Of a stretch of 45,283 bases of DNA, positions 9,405-19,243 are shown in pieces. The translations under genes and the position numbers were made by a program. Every line of letters begins with the position of its first letter. The stretch's first letter is position 1. The notes beneath the pieces are model-generated. The model saw nothing but the letters and a program-made list of their open reading frames with translations, had not been told where the DNA came from and did not search any database. Source of the stretch: CADEDV01 sp036374495 (GTDB lineage: Bacteria > Bacteroidota > Bacteroidia > Chitinophagales > Chitinophagaceae); the NCBI GenBank assembly GCA_965652975.1, contig CBFGYO010000009.1, positions 1-45,283 on the forward strand, written 5' to 3'.

Positions 9405-9484
9405 AGATAAAAGATAAAAGTTAAAAGATAAAAGTTCATTTAGGCCGGGTATCCCGAACTGAATGAACTTTTATCTTTTATAGA
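9405..9484. repeat. AAAGATAAAAGTT inverted repeat, copy B
   Basis: Arms 9423-9440 and 9462-9479 pair perfectly over 18 bp; the left arm has extra AGATAAAAG units back to 9405. The core TAGGCCGGGTATCCCGAACTG is identical to that of copy C, 230 bases downstream. It begins 4 bases after the stop of the secreted protein gene, so it is a likely terminator. Confidence 0.85.
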
Positions 9485-9507
9485 TAGCGATCTTATTCGC
9501 TTTTTTT

Positions 9508-9602
9508 ACCACATAGCCACAAAGGTCATCATAGTTTACACATAGAATCACGTATAAGGAAATACTATGTTTAGACTATGATGACCTTTGTGGCTATGTG
9601 GT
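9508..9602. repeat. 28-bp perfect inverted repeat nested between copies B and C
   Basis: Left arm 9508-9535 and right arm 9575-9602 (ACCACATAGCCACAAAGGTC and onward) are exact reverse complements over 28 bp, with a 39-base AT-rich loop. The flanks continue imperfectly as GCTTTTT / AAAAAGC. There is no coding frame. It looks like a small MITE-like or hairpin element unrelated in sequence to its neighbours. Confidence 0.85.
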
Positions 9603-9654
9603 GAAAAAGCTAATAAGTTAACTCCCAACTTAATACGGGTTAGATATAAATCAC

Positions 9655-9724
9655 AAAAAGATAAAAGTCCATTTAGGCCGGGTATCCCGAACTGAATGAA
9701 CTTTTATCTTTTATCTTTTATCTT
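9655..9724. repeat. AAAGATAAAAGTT inverted repeat, copy C (sprA 3' end)
   Basis: Arms 9655-9673 and 9695-9713 pair over 19 bp apart from one G·T wobble and one end mismatch; extra CTTTTATC units run up to the sprA stop at 9725-9727. The core is the same as in copy B, pointing to a recent duplication. Likely terminator for sprA. Confidence 0.85.
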
Positions 9725-12700
9725 CTATTGCGCCAGCGATATTCTCACCTGCAGCCCCGCCCGCGTATTCGTGATAGGAAATGAATTACTGATCTTGGGT
9801 ATGTTGCGGTTTTGTTCGAAGTAGAGTTTCATACTCACCCTGTTGTTAACGATATAATCGATTGAAGGTGCTATACGAATTACTTTTTGCCCGGCTGTTC
9901 CAAAGGCTGTACCCTGGTCAAGTTTGCTATTAGACGTGGCATCATCACGCAAGCTGAAATCAAGACGGAAAGTAACGTCGTTGTCCAACTTCATTTTACC
10001 CAAACGCTTAATCAATGGCATACCTTTCTTGCGCCAGTTGAATCCAAAGGTTACTTCCTCAGACCGGTTTTCGGCCAATTGGTAATCAAGTAGACTTAAG
10101 CTTAGTTGCCGACTCTTCCTGTATTCAAACCTGGCCTGCACCTGGTTGGTAAACATCATATCAAATTCAATCAGCGGATCAAACGACTCGGAGATTGTAA
10201 TATTTGGTACAAGGAAGTAAGGAATATAGTTACCCGTCAACGGATCTTTGAAATACGGGAAGCCGGTTCTAAATGGATCCTGGAACAGTAATGCTGTATT
10301 AAAACTGTTCATGCTAAGCGTACTATGATAGCCATGACGGATCGTAAAGCTGGTAAATATTTTATCGAGGCCTTTAAGGCGCGATAAACCGGTGTAGGTA
10401 ACTGCCCAATTTGGTTTTGGAACAATATTCTTGAATGGATTGGCACTCAGGTTGGGATTATCATTGCGGATAAAACCAACATCATCAGGACTCTTGCCGG
10501 TATATGCCGCAAGGAATGCGGGTATTACAACGTCCTGGGCATACCGTCCATAACCTTCATAATAACCTGGATCATTTGGATCAGGGGCAGCACCATAAGG
10601 GTTCATCCCTGCAAGTTTTCCTGAAAGCTGTGAGCGGTAATTCTCGAATTGTTTAAAGGTTTCCGATACCACATTCGGATCAAACTTCTGGAATAACGTG
10701 TTGTATGAAATATAGCTTACGCTAAAGCTTCCGAGCGCATAAGGATTCAACCTCGTTAATCCTACGCCACCACTTCCTGTACCTAAAGTGTCTTTATACA
10801 ACTCGGAATAACCTTTATCATAATTTTTGTCAACGTTCACATCGATCATGAAATCACGCAGGGGGCTTATCTGGGCCGTAATATTCATTCGCTGGTTGTA
10901 ACGCTGCTGGATCATTTTACTCACCAGTTCACTATGTGAGAATAATCCCCGTGCACCAAAACTATTGATACCGCTTGTATCGAGCTGTTGACCAAAAATA
11001 AAACCGAATCCAGGTTCACCACTTTTTGGATTGTAACCGAGAATATGAGTACTATCCATGTAGCCTGGTAGCATTGTCCCAAAATCTTCAGTATACTGAA
11101 TGCCCACACGCTTCAATGAAGTAAGTAGTTTCACAAAGATCTTGGGTATAGTTCCTACTTCTGGCAACTGGTTGGGATCCTTAATACGTTTTGGTTTCTT
11201 TTTGCCAGTAGTATCTTTTACGTTAGGAGCCTGCTGCGTAGGCGGTTTAGGTGGTGCGGTGCTGTACACGGCACGGAGGAATTTCGATTTAGCATACAGT
11301 TCCTCAAACTTAAGTTCGCCATTGATAGACCGGGTTTGTGTATTGGCGAGCTCATTACCCAATTCGCGCGCAAGCAGTGATGCTGCAAGCCAGTTATACT
11401 TCGCATTATATGAAGCCCGCATTACCGTCCAGTCGAGCAGCGGAATCTTCTGTGTTGGCAATGTGTAAGTAAATGTTACGTCCTGCTGGTATTGAGTATT
11501 ACGACCTCCTTTGAAGAAATTTTTGCGGACGGAATCTTTTTTCTCTTTTGTATCTATTCTACCATACGGCTCATCTATCCGCGCGTAGTTGGTAGCAGCG
11601 AAATCTATAGCGATGGATCGTGTAATATTCCATTGCATGATATAGTAGCGATCAAACGTAAAATATTTATCGTAGGTCTCAGGTATCTTATATGGACCAC
11701 CTCCCACATTCCGCCTACGAATAGCTCCAAACTGTCGGAACACGTCGGCCCTGAATGTAAGTTGCGAAGGTGCATAGTTGAAATTGAAATCCTTTATCAA
11801 AGCAAGCCATTTCGATTTGGACTTGATCATGTTTTTGAAAGGCTCCAGGAATTTCGGTTGAGGTGCATAGTTATACCCGATAGCACCCCTGCTACGCCGC
11901 ATGAGGTCGTTTTCGATAAGTGGGTTGTGTTGCTTGGTTTCGATAAACGAGTAATTGAAATCGAAGTTGGTGATACTCCAGATCTTTGGCCTTTTACCGT
12001 CTGTTTTCACTTTTCTTACATTGGTAAAATTGAGTGTCTTTATTGTCACCACATCCTGGGCATCACTGCGAATAGAGTCCTGCTTTGCAGGATCAGCATC
12101 CCGAAGTTTATCCTTCAGTTTAATATCAAGATCATATGGATCGTACTCAGGACTTCTCTGTGTTTTGCTGAAACCTGCGAACACCGGGATCTGGATACCA
12201 AGGTCCTTAGGCAATAACTTACCGGCATCAATGTTTGCAGCCAGGTCGAATGTTTGAACATCTTCACGACTGCGGTCATTTACTTTCTGTTCCATCGTAC
12301 CGAATCCCTGGCTTTTTGCTGCCCCCGCTATGGAAAGTGTTCCGAGGTCGGCCAGGCGAATGTCTACCCGGGCAATGGCTGCCCAACCACCATTTTCATC
12401 GAGGTTGGAATAGCGCAATTCATTAAACCAGACTTCTGTGCAAATGGGTTTTTCGACGGAATTTTCTACGGCCAGCAACATACCCCTTACCTCGCCAAGA
12501 TTAGGATTACCAACTATTGCAATCCTTCTACCACTGCTACCAGAAGCTTCACTATAATATTGGGAAGGTGGTATGCCCGCGCGGTTACGTCTCGATTTCA
12601 GGTCGGTAAGGTCGTCGAGATCAAAGTCAAGATTATTTGCTTCCGGCCATATCTTTAAGCTATCGCGCTCACCCGGCAGCGTTATTTTCAATGGTATCCT

Positions 12701-15700
12701 CACCTCGTAATAATTGCCCGCAAAGTCATTACCTATACGTATTACGCCAGTCAATTCATTATCGTCAACCACGGAACCGCAATTGGCAATAGATTCAGCA
12801 TGTATGAACATTCTGAGTTTGCCATACTGTCGCATGTCCTGGTTAAATGTTTTGAAAACACCCCTCGCCTGCTGGTAACCCAGGTTTTTAATTTGTACAC
12901 TTAGCGATTGCTCGTTCTGGTATATCTGCACATTATTATTACTCAACTGCTGTTGCCTTTCAATACCAGGTGGTATTACATAAGGTATGGGTTCGCGTGT
13001 ATCATTCTCTTCAATATTTACCGCCAGCGTATTTACTGTAGTCGGATCATTTGCCGGAAGGCCCACGTAATTGCCGGTGGAGTCAATTTCATATTTGAAC
13101 TTACGCCACTGGTTTCTTACCAGTTCAAGTTTACCGAAGCGCATAACCACGGAATCTTCAAAGCCTGTTACGAACATGCGGACAAACCTTATGGATTTAA
13201 AGTCAGGGATATTTCCCACTTTAAGTTGGTATTGAGATACTGGGATCCTGAACAGGTACCAGGTTTCCTGCCTCGTGCTGCCGTCGGGAGGATTTACTGT
13301 TACCAAACGTTTATCGGTGATAAAGTTGGTTCCCACCTGCATATCGTGATCGATGTCTACTTCGTATTGAAAATATTCCTCTACTTCATTCAATGTATTA
13401 TCACGGTTGAGTTCTTCTGCATCGGGATATTGCGTAAATGCATTTACAAACTCAGAATTTGGTTCAGCCACAGGCGAGTTGCCATGTGGGTTATTAATAT
13501 TTTTATACCTGCCCAGAATACCGACGCCATCATAACTCGGGTCACGGTAAGGTTTGAAATTATCTGCAGAGGGATCCGTTAACGCGCGCGGGAATGCAGC
13601 CGGAGCAGTTGCCTGCAGGGCGGCCAGGTACGAACTGTATTTTCTTAATTCTTCTTCATCCCTTAATCCATCAAAGCCTACATCCTGGTACTGGCGATCA
13701 TCGATATTATTGCTGAACGCATTGGTTACCTGCAAAGGATTGGATGGTACTTTACCCCAAACCGTGGTTGAGTCCACTTGTGTTGGAATTGTCGGTGTAG
13801 GCAAACCGTTTTCATAAAAGCGTTTTCCATCCTTCAATACATCTTCAGAAATATTACCAAGGTTGAAATAGAGTTTGCCTCCTGTAGGGTTAGCATTGTT
13901 TTGTACAAAGGGATCCTGCATCCAGAATTCTATGTATTCGATATTGCTGGTTTCAAAATCGATTTGATCGATATTGCGCATCAAACCACCCCAAGATTGT
14001 TTGGGGTTGATGAACCTTCCATCAGGTCCTATCCTTGTATTTCTTGTTTCGTAATTGTATGGCCCTTTATCTTTCGGATAAAAGGCAATATCAAAAGTGG
14101 TAAGTACACCCTGGCCAAAGTCAAGACTTCTTTTAGGGAAGATTTCCTGTTGCAACACCTGCCGCACTTCTGGTTTGGAAAGCTCTACAACGTTGCCCTG
14201 TAATGGGTTGTTGGAATTATTTTTTTCCTGGAGTACAGGCTCGATATTGTACCATGCAATCTTGGAACGATTAAAGCCACTAGCCAGGTCGTTTGTAAGG
14301 CTGGCCTCCGGAAATAGCCCATTGCCCTGCGGAATGGAAGCAAGTGTCCAGTTGATCAGTGGGAAACGCAAGTCTACACCAGAACGCGTTCCTTCAAAGT
14401 CGTCAATATATATTACACCTTCATTACCCTTACCGATTTGTTTGGCATGACCCGGATCCAGTATAGCTGCTTCACCAAAGGCAGTGATCGACGACATGGT
14501 CCTGGTAGAATAAAATGGAAGTTTATCCAACCATTTTGTAAGCCGGGGTATATCATTGCGGTAATCTACATCTACACCATACATGGTGTTGCGCACCGGG
14601 TCTTCGCCATAAGACTGTTTTACAAAAAATGGCCGTTCACTCAATCGGGCAATCGTACCTCCTAAAGTTAGTTTCTTACTTGCCAGGTAATCGATGCGCA
14701 CACCCCAAAACGTCTTCTGTTGCAATCCGTATGCTGCCTGGTTTTCAAACTGGATGTTTACGGGAATACCGGATGATATTACTGCCTGGTTGATTACACG
14801 AAGTGTACCAAGGTCGTAGTTGATTTCGTAGTCAACATTTTCTATGAGGGTTTGCCCGCCGGCATATACCGTTACCGAACCCCTGGGAATATTATAACCC
14901 AACTGGTATTCGCCTGTAGCGCCACTTGTTTTGGATCGGCCGTTCAACTCAAACCGGTTGAGGTTCGCGAAAGTTTGCGCGATGGCTTTGATCGTATCAT
15001 ATAGCGGGTAGTACAGGTACTTCTCCCGCAACTCCGGTGTGGGATACACGAAATCAAGGTCGTGACCAAATGGTTCCAGCGTTGGAAAAATGATCCGGCT
15101 TTGCGAAGAGATCACGGTAAACCCTTCGATAAAGTCGAATTTTCCATCGGGCTGCGGGTCCAACTGGTTGTTGAGCCGGTCAAGATTCAATAAGGTAATC
15201 AGCGGTTGTCCTTTGTAAGGATCTAAAACATCATTTGGTGGTAGATATGTTTTTTCACCGAGACTTGGCTCTTCGTATAAAACATCGAGTGTAAAATCCT
15301 GTCTTTCCAATTGGCCAAAACCTACCGAATACACGTTTTTCATCATCAGGTCCCAAATAGGAAGGTTCGTACGCTGCGAAGTAGCTTTCAACAATTTCAG
15401 GAACAGTACGCGTTGCAAAGCCCCGGTGGTATCCGGTGGTACGTCCTGCGAAAACTCACCTACCTGGTATACACGCCCGTTATAAGTGTATTGAAAAGCC
15501 ACACCTAAGATCTCGTCGGGCTGTAAAGGCTGGTTCAATGAAAGGAACCCAATCTGTGGGTTAAAATAATAGTCGGTTGGTAAAAGTTTACGCGCAAAAG
15601 TTTTTTCAAAATCCTGGACCGGCGATAAGTTGAAAGCGGGACCCGTCAATACACCAGTTACCTGCGATGAGTTCCTGGTAGCAGGGTTTGCAAGCAGGTT

Positions 15701-16858
15701 ATCATACAACGCGTTTGCTTTATTGAAAGGTTTGGGATCAGTATTACCATTGGTTGGAACGTTGAAAGGATTTGTTTCTCCAAGATCCATAAATGCTACG
15801 ATATCGCGCGTATCGGTTGTAGTACCGTTGCGATTAGTAACCCATACTTCCACTTTCAATATCTGGATAGAAGAGTTTACAATCGGCAATTGCCGCATTG
15901 CATTGTTATAATTATCATGGAAATATTGTGCAAGCAGGAAGTGGCGGTTTTCGTCATATTCATCTGCTTTTACAGAAAATCTTTGTGCCGCTGCCCCACC
16001 CTGCAATCCAAGTGATTGCCGTTGGGAACGCTGGTTGGCCAATACCCCGGTAATGAAAAGTTTACCGAACTGTACCTGCGTTTTTAACCCAAACAAGGCC
16101 TGCAGGCCCGGTATTAATGTACTTTTTGTTGTAAAATTTACTGTACCCGCCTGGAACTGCTTCAATATTTCATCATCCTTACCCTGGTAATCGAGTTTAA
16201 GCTGGTTTTCAAAATCAAAGTTCGCGAGGGTGTTATAGTTGATGGGAAGTTTAAGTTTGTCGCCAATATTTGCGTCTACCTGTAACTGGGAGTTCATGTT
16301 GAAATCCAGTCCGCCGTTTTTTCTTGCTCTTTCCGGTAGTGTAGGGTTTTTGATATTTTGTCCCTGGTACCCGGCGAGAATGTCGACATATCCTGAGGGC
16401 CTGATATCAATTTTTCCGGTACCTACTATTCGATTGAACCAGTCGGGCGACACTTTGAACTTTGGCCGCGTGAGCCTCCGGTTCATGTTCGCCAACATGT
16501 CGGCTCTTTTCTTGAAATACAATTCTTCATCCTTGCGCCCCTGCATGCGAAGAAAATCTTCCTTTGAGATAGAAACCGGTGTACGGTACCACTGGGTACC
16601 GATTTTTTCTTCTACATAATATTCTTTTGTCTTGGGATCGTAGATGATATTCCTTTTCAGGTAGGAAGTATCTTTAAAATCGAGTGTATTTCGGTTGGGA
16701 TAAGTATAAGGATCGCCCCGACGATCTGTAAGTGGGTAACGTAATGAGTCGCCAGGGTTCTGCTGGGCATGAGTTGCCTGCAAAAACGAGGTTAACATGG
16801 CAATACCTACCAATGTACGGAGGATATGAGCAGTTCTAAGGTTCAATCTCTCAAACAA
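9725..16858 (-). CDS. sprA: Type IX secretion outer-membrane translocon SprA
   Basis: SprA (Sov) is the giant outer-membrane beta-barrel through which type IX cargo leaves the cell; it is also needed for gliding in species that glide. The 2377 residues fit the family's usual 2300-2500. A signal peptide (about residues 1-31, ending THAQ) precedes the conserved lead with RDIVAFMDLGE and IDDFEGTRS, and the last quarter is rich in beta-barrel strands. The only in-frame start that keeps the signal peptide is TTG (a second TTG lies four codons later), since a stop lies directly upstream. The gene follows ruvA by 22 bases, an arrangement I recall from other Bacteroidota. Cargo in this window: the CHU_C proteins and the M43 protease. 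Confidence 0.97.
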   Translation of the reverse strand: MFERLNLRTAHILRTLVGIAMLTSFLQATHAQQNPGDSLRYPLTDRRGDPYTYPNRNTLDFKDTSYLKRNIIYDPKTKEYYVEEKIGTQWYRTPVSISKEDFLRMQGRKDEELYFKKRADMLANMNRRLTRPKFKVSPDWFNRIVGTGKIDIRPSGYVDILAGYQGQNIKNPTLPERARKNGGLDFNMNSQLQVDANIGDKLKLPINYNTLANFDFENQLKLDYQGKDDEILKQFQAGTVNFTTKSTLIPGLQALFGLKTQVQFGKLFITGVLANQRSQRQSLGLQGGAAAQRFSVKADEYDENRHFLLAQYFHDNYNNAMRQLPIVNSSIQILKVEVWVTNRNGTTTDTRDIVAFMDLGETNPFNVPTNGNTDPKPFNKANALYDNLLANPATRNSSQVTGVLTGPAFNLSPVQDFEKTFARKLLPTDYYFNPQIGFLSLNQPLQPDEILGVAFQYTYNGRVYQVGEFSQDVPPDTTGALQRVLFLKLLKATSQRTNLPIWDLMMKNVYSVGFGQLERQDFTLDVLYEEPSLGEKTYLPPNDVLDPYKGQPLITLLNLDRLNNQLDPQPDGKFDFIEGFTVISSQSRIIFPTLEPFGHDLDFVYPTPELREKYLYYPLYDTIKAIAQTFANLNRFELNGRSKTSGATGEYQLGYNIPRGSVTVYAGGQTLIENVDYEINYDLGTLRVINQAVISSGIPVNIQFENQAAYGLQQKTFWGVRIDYLASKKLTLGGTIARLSERPFFVKQSYGEDPVRNTMYGVDVDYRNDIPRLTKWLDKLPFYSTRTMSSITAFGEAAILDPGHAKQIGKGNEGVIYIDDFEGTRSGVDLRFPLINWTLASIPQGNGLFPEASLTNDLASGFNRSKIAWYNIEPVLQEKNNSNNPLQGNVVELSKPEVRQVLQQEIFPKRSLDFGQGVLTTFDIAFYPKDKGPYNYETRNTRIGPDGRFINPKQSWGGLMRNIDQIDFETSNIEYIEFWMQDPFVQNNANPTGGKLYFNLGNISEDVLKDGKRFYENGLPTPTIPTQVDSTTVWGKVPSNPLQVTNAFSNNIDDRQYQDVGFDGLRDEEELRKYSSYLAALQATAPAAFPRALTDPSADNFKPYRDPSYDGVGILGRYKNINNPHGNSPVAEPNSEFVNAFTQYPDAEELNRDNTLNEVEEYFQYEVDIDHDMQVGTNFITDKRLVTVNPPDGSTRQETWYLFRIPVSQYQLKVGNIPDFKSIRFVRMFVTGFEDSVVMRFGKLELVRNQWRKFKYEIDSTGNYVGLPANDPTTVNTLAVNIEENDTREPIPYVIPPGIERQQQLSNNNVQIYQNEQSLSVQIKNLGYQQARGVFKTFNQDMRQYGKLRMFIHAESIANCGSVVDDNELTGVIRIGNDFAGNYYEVRIPLKITLPGERDSLKIWPEANNLDFDLDDLTDLKSRRNRAGIPPSQYYSEASGSSGRRIAIVGNPNLGEVRGMLLAVENSVEKPICTEVWFNELRYSNLDENGGWAAIARVDIRLADLGTLSIAGAAKSQGFGTMEQKVNDRSREDVQTFDLAANIDAGKLLPKDLGIQIPVFAGFSKTQRSPEYDPYDLDIKLKDKLRDADPAKQDSIRSDAQDVVTIKTLNFTNVRKVKTDGKRPKIWSITNFDFNYSFIETKQHNPLIENDLMRRSRGAIGYNYAPQPKFLEPFKNMIKSKSKWLALIKDFNFNYAPSQLTFRADVFRQFGAIRRRNVGGGPYKIPETYDKYFTFDRYYIMQWNITRSIAIDFAATNYARIDEPYGRIDTKEKKDSVRKNFFKGGRNTQYQQDVTFTYTLPTQKIPLLDWTVMRASYNAKYNWLAASLLARELGNELANTQTRSINGELKFEELYAKSKFLRAVYSTAPPKPPTQQAPNVKDTTGKKKPKRIKDPNQLPEVGTIPKIFVKLLTSLKRVGIQYTEDFGTMLPGYMDSTHILGYNPKSGEPGFGFIFGQQLDTSGINSFGARGLFSHSELVSKMIQQRYNQRMNITAQISPLRDFMIDVNVDKNYDKGYSELYKDTLGTGSGGVGLTRLNPYALGSFSVSYISYNTLFQKFDPNVVSETFKQFENYRSQLSGKLAGMNPYGAAPDPNDPGYYEGYGRYAQDVVIPAFLAAYTGKSPDDVGFIRNDNPNLSANPFKNIVPKPNWAVTYTGLSRLKGLDKIFTSFTIRHGYHSTLSMNSFNTALLFQDPFRTGFPYFKDPLTGNYIPYFLVPNITISESFDPLIEFDMMFTNQVQARFEYRKSRQLSLSLLDYQLAENRSEEVTFGFNWRKKGMPLIKRLGKMKLDNDVTFRLDFSLRDDATSNSKLDQGTAFGTAGQKVIRIAPSIDYIVNNRVSMKLYFEQNRNIPKISNSFPITNTRAGLQVRISLAQ

Positions 16859-16880
16859 TTAGTTTCCGGAAAAAGTGGAT

Positions 16881-17462
16881 TTAGAGGGTACGAAGTGCTT
16901 TTTTGATGAGTTCCTCAACGGATAGGTGAGGCTCGGTTGCCAGCGTCTTCTGTACTGCTTGTTCCGCAGCCTGTCTGCTGATGCCCAAAGCCGTCAGAGC
17001 ATTAAACGCATCTTGCTGCAAAGTATTGTTTATCACTGTTGAAATATTTATTTCATTGGGTTGACGGGCAAGCCTGTCACGAAGCTCCACCACCAGCCGT
17101 TCTGCCGTCTTGCGACCGATGCCTTTTACGCTTTCGAGGGTCTTTGTATCCCCGCTTACGATGGCACGAATTACCTCTTCGGGCTTCATGTACGAAAGCA
17201 TAACCCTGGCAGTAGACGCGCCAATGCCCGAAACGCCAATAAGTTGCATGAAAATTTCCTTTTCGGCAATATCAAAAAACCCATAGAGAATATGGGCATC
17301 TTCGCGAATAAGTAAACTGGTAAAAAGCTGGCCCTTGTCCAGCGACTGAATTTTCGTGTAGGTATGCAGGCTTATTTGTACTTCATATCCCACACCGTTT
17401 ACATCCACATGAACAACTGCCGGGGTCTTGTGCACAAAATCACCTTTAAGATAAGCGATCAT
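16881..17462 (-). CDS. ruvA: Holliday junction branch migration protein RuvA
   Basis: Binds four-way DNA junctions as a tetramer and loads the RuvB motor during recombination and repair. 193 residues, normal length. It has an N-terminal OB fold, two helix-hairpin-helix motifs (GVSGIGASTARVML near residue 75, VKGIGRKTAERLV near residue 112), and a C-terminal RuvB-binding domain from about residue 145. First gene of a pair with sprA, 22 bases apart, same strand. Divergent from fabH across 142 bases. Confidence 0.97.
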   Translation of the reverse strand: MIAYLKGDFVHKTPAVVHVDVNGVGYEVQISLHTYTKIQSLDKGQLFTSLLIREDAHILYGFFDIAEKEIFMQLIGVSGIGASTARVMLSYMKPEEVIRAIVSGDTKTLESVKGIGRKTAERLVVELRDRLARQPNEINISTVINNTLQQDAFNALTALGISRQAAEQAVQKTLATEPHLSVEELIKKALRTL

Positions 17463-17566
17463 GGCTGCGAAAATAAGGGAAAGTAAACAGTATGAACGAT
17501 GCCGTTATAACAAAGCATGAGATTTAGTGGTTCGGAACAACCTCCTGTAGACTAACGACTTTCCCC

Positions 17567-17574
17567 TACCTTTG
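17567..17574 (+). promoter_or_regulatory. -7 element of the fabH promoter
   Basis: TACCTTTG is an exact TAnnTTTG match, 30 bases before the fabH ATG. I see no good TTTG at the expected -33 position, so support is partial. Confidence 0.45.
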
Positions 17575-17604
17575 GGCACTCTTTTTTTGAAAAACTGATC
17601 CCCG

Positions 17605-18597
17605 ATGATTAAAAAAAATACGGCCGCGATTACTGCAGTGGGCGGTTTTGTTCCAGATGACAAGCTTACCAATTTTGACCTTGAAAAAATGGTGGATACG
17701 AATGACGAATGGATACGCACACGTACCGGTATTTCTGAACGCAGGATCTTACGGGGCGAAGGCAAAGCCACTTCCGACATGGTGGTTCCGGCCGTAAAGG
17801 AGCTTTGCGAAAAGCGTGGCATTTCACCGGAAGAAATTGACTGCCTGATCGTGGCAACAGTAACGCCCGACATGGTTTTTCCAGCTACCGCCAATATTGC
17901 GTGCGATAAACTGGGAGCTAAAAATGCATGGGGATTTGATGTGTCGGCGGCATGCTCCGGGTTTTTATATTCACTCACTCTGGGCGCAACACTTATTGAA
18001 AGTGGACGGTATAAGAAAGTGGTTGTTTGCGGTGCAGACAAAATGAGCGCAATCATCGACTACAGCGATCGTAATACCTGTGTACTTTTTGGCGATGGCG
18101 CTGCGGCGGTTTTACTTGAACCGAATCACGACGGTTATGGCATCCTGGACAGTATTTTAAAAAGCGACGGCAGCGGTGTAAACTTTCTGCATATGAAAGC
18201 GGGCGGTTCGTTGAAACCAGCAAGCATAGCTACCGTTACGGCAAAAGAACATTTCGCATTCCAGGATGGACAGCCGGTATTTAAAGCTGCCGTAAAAGGA
18301 ATGGCGGATGTAAGTGCAGATCTGCTTGAAAAAAATAATCTTACTGGTGAAGATATTGCATGGCTGGTACCGCACCAGGCCAATCTCCGGATTATCGACG
18401 CTACTGCAAACCGTATGGGACTTTCCAAAGAAAAAGTGATGATCAATATACAACGGTATGGCAACACTACTGCTGCTACCATCCCACTCTGTTTATGGGA
18501 GTGGAAAAAAGAATTAAATAAAGGCGATAATCTTGTGCTCGCTGCCTTTGGAGGAGGCTTTACTTGGGGAGCTACTTTGGTGAAGTGGGCTTATTAA
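17605..18597 (+). CDS. fabH: Beta-ketoacyl-ACP synthase III
   Basis: Starts fatty acid chains by condensing an acyl-CoA with malonyl-ACP. 330 residues, standard length. The catalytic triad is visible: Cys117 in DVSAACSGF, His257 in VPHQANLRI, Asn287 in RYGNTTAA. The glycine-rich C-terminus (FGGGFTWGATLVKW) is also typical. Bacteroidota often carry more than one FabH; the primer (acetyl or branched) cannot be told from these residues. No other fab gene adjoins it, although fabD lies 5 kb away. The stop codon TAA begins repeat D. Confidence 0.97.
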   Translation: MIKKNTAAITAVGGFVPDDKLTNFDLEKMVDTNDEWIRTRTGISERRILRGEGKATSDMVVPAVKELCEKRGISPEEIDCLIVATVTPDMVFPATANIACDKLGAKNAWGFDVSAACSGFLYSLTLGATLIESGRYKKVVVCGADKMSAIIDYSDRNTCVLFGDGAAAVLLEPNHDGYGILDSILKSDGSGVNFLHMKAGGSLKPASIATVTAKEHFAFQDGQPVFKAAVKGMADVSADLLEKNNLTGEDIAWLVPHQANLRIIDATANRMGLSKEKVMINIQRYGNTTAATIPLCLWEWKKELNKGDNLVLAAFGGGFTWGATLVKWAY

Positions 18598-18690
18598 GAT
18601 AAAAGTTAAAAGATAAAAGATAAAAGTTGTACTAGTTCGGGGTGTCCGACCTGATACAACTTTTATCTTTTAACTTTTATCTTTTATCTA
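18596..18690. repeat. AAAGATAAAAGTT inverted repeat, copy D (fabH/dinB)
   Basis: Arms 18596-18631 and 18655-18690 are 36 bases each. The inner part (AAAAGATAAAAGTTGTA and its complement) is perfect; a few mismatches come from a different order of GATAAAA and GTTAAAA units. The core is CTAGTTCGGGGTGTCCGACC. The element runs exactly from the fabH TAA to the dinB TAG, both of which it contains. Probable bidirectional terminator. Confidence 0.87.
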
Positions 18691-19188
18691 CTTTTTATTG
18701 CGTACCCATACCGAAAAATCTGTTTGCGGCAGCTTATCTATCTCCAACTGTCGCAACATAGTTATGAGTTGCCCCCGATGATAGGTACCATGATTGAGAA
18801 CATGCGTCAGCATCTGGTACAAAGGCATTTTTACCTGCTCCTTGCGATTATTTTTATATTGACACACATGGTCCAGTACATGATCCGACGTATTTTCCAC
18901 CCAGGCTGACCAAAGCCGGTTTTGGCTCATCAGCCCATTAATCACATCTTCAGTAGTGCCATTAAAATTTTCGCTGGGCATTACAAATCGTTCATGCAAC
19001 TTCATCCGTTGCCACCACACGCTTTCAGCATCCCACATGTGAAGAATAGTCAAATGAAGGCTTTTGAAACTGCTTTGAAGTGAAGCTGTTTGCTTTTCAG
19101 CCGGTAAGGCAAGTATAACTTCAAAGATCTTCTGGTTGGCCCATATGTTATATGCTGCGAGCTGTTTCAGCAATTCCTTCATTTTCAT
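18688..19188 (-). CDS. DinB-family protein
   Basis: A 166-residue four-helix-bundle protein of the DinB/YfiT superfamily, whose members often bind a metal through three histidines. Candidate ligands are His48 or His51 in LHLTILHMWDAES, and the two in HGTYHRGQL near residue 137. Some relatives are thiol-dependent transferases using bacillithiol or mycothiol; others have no known reaction. It is monocistronic and divergent from the PLP enzyme gene, with only about 50 bases between them. Its stop is the end of repeat D. Confidence 0.88.
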   Translation of the reverse strand: MKMKELLKQLAAYNIWANQKIFEVILALPAEKQTASLQSSFKSLHLTILHMWDAESVWWQRMKLHERFVMPSENFNGTTEDVINGLMSQNRLWSAWVENTSDHVLDHVCQYKNNRKEQVKMPLYQMLTHVLNHGTYHRGQLITMLRQLEIDKLPQTDFSVWVRNKK

Positions 19189-19197
19189 TTAGCTTTG
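19165..19197 (+). promoter_or_regulatory. Likely promoter of the Cys/Met PLP enzyme gene
   Basis: TAGCTTTG at 19190-19197 is an exact TAnnTTTG; TTTC at 19165-19168, 21 bases upstream, is one base off TTTG. The leader would be about 40 bases. The -33 part lies inside the first codons of the divergent dinB. Confidence 0.45.
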
Positions 19198-19243
19198 GTG
19201 GTGTTAATTAAGACATTCAAATTTCTCATTACATCAATTGATA

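Noticed and set aside
11492..12217. Long plus-strand frame (241 residues) inside sprA
   Set aside because: It is antisense to a clear sprA coding region, has no family-like motif and no promoter; other long opposite frames in the same gene are likewise shadows.
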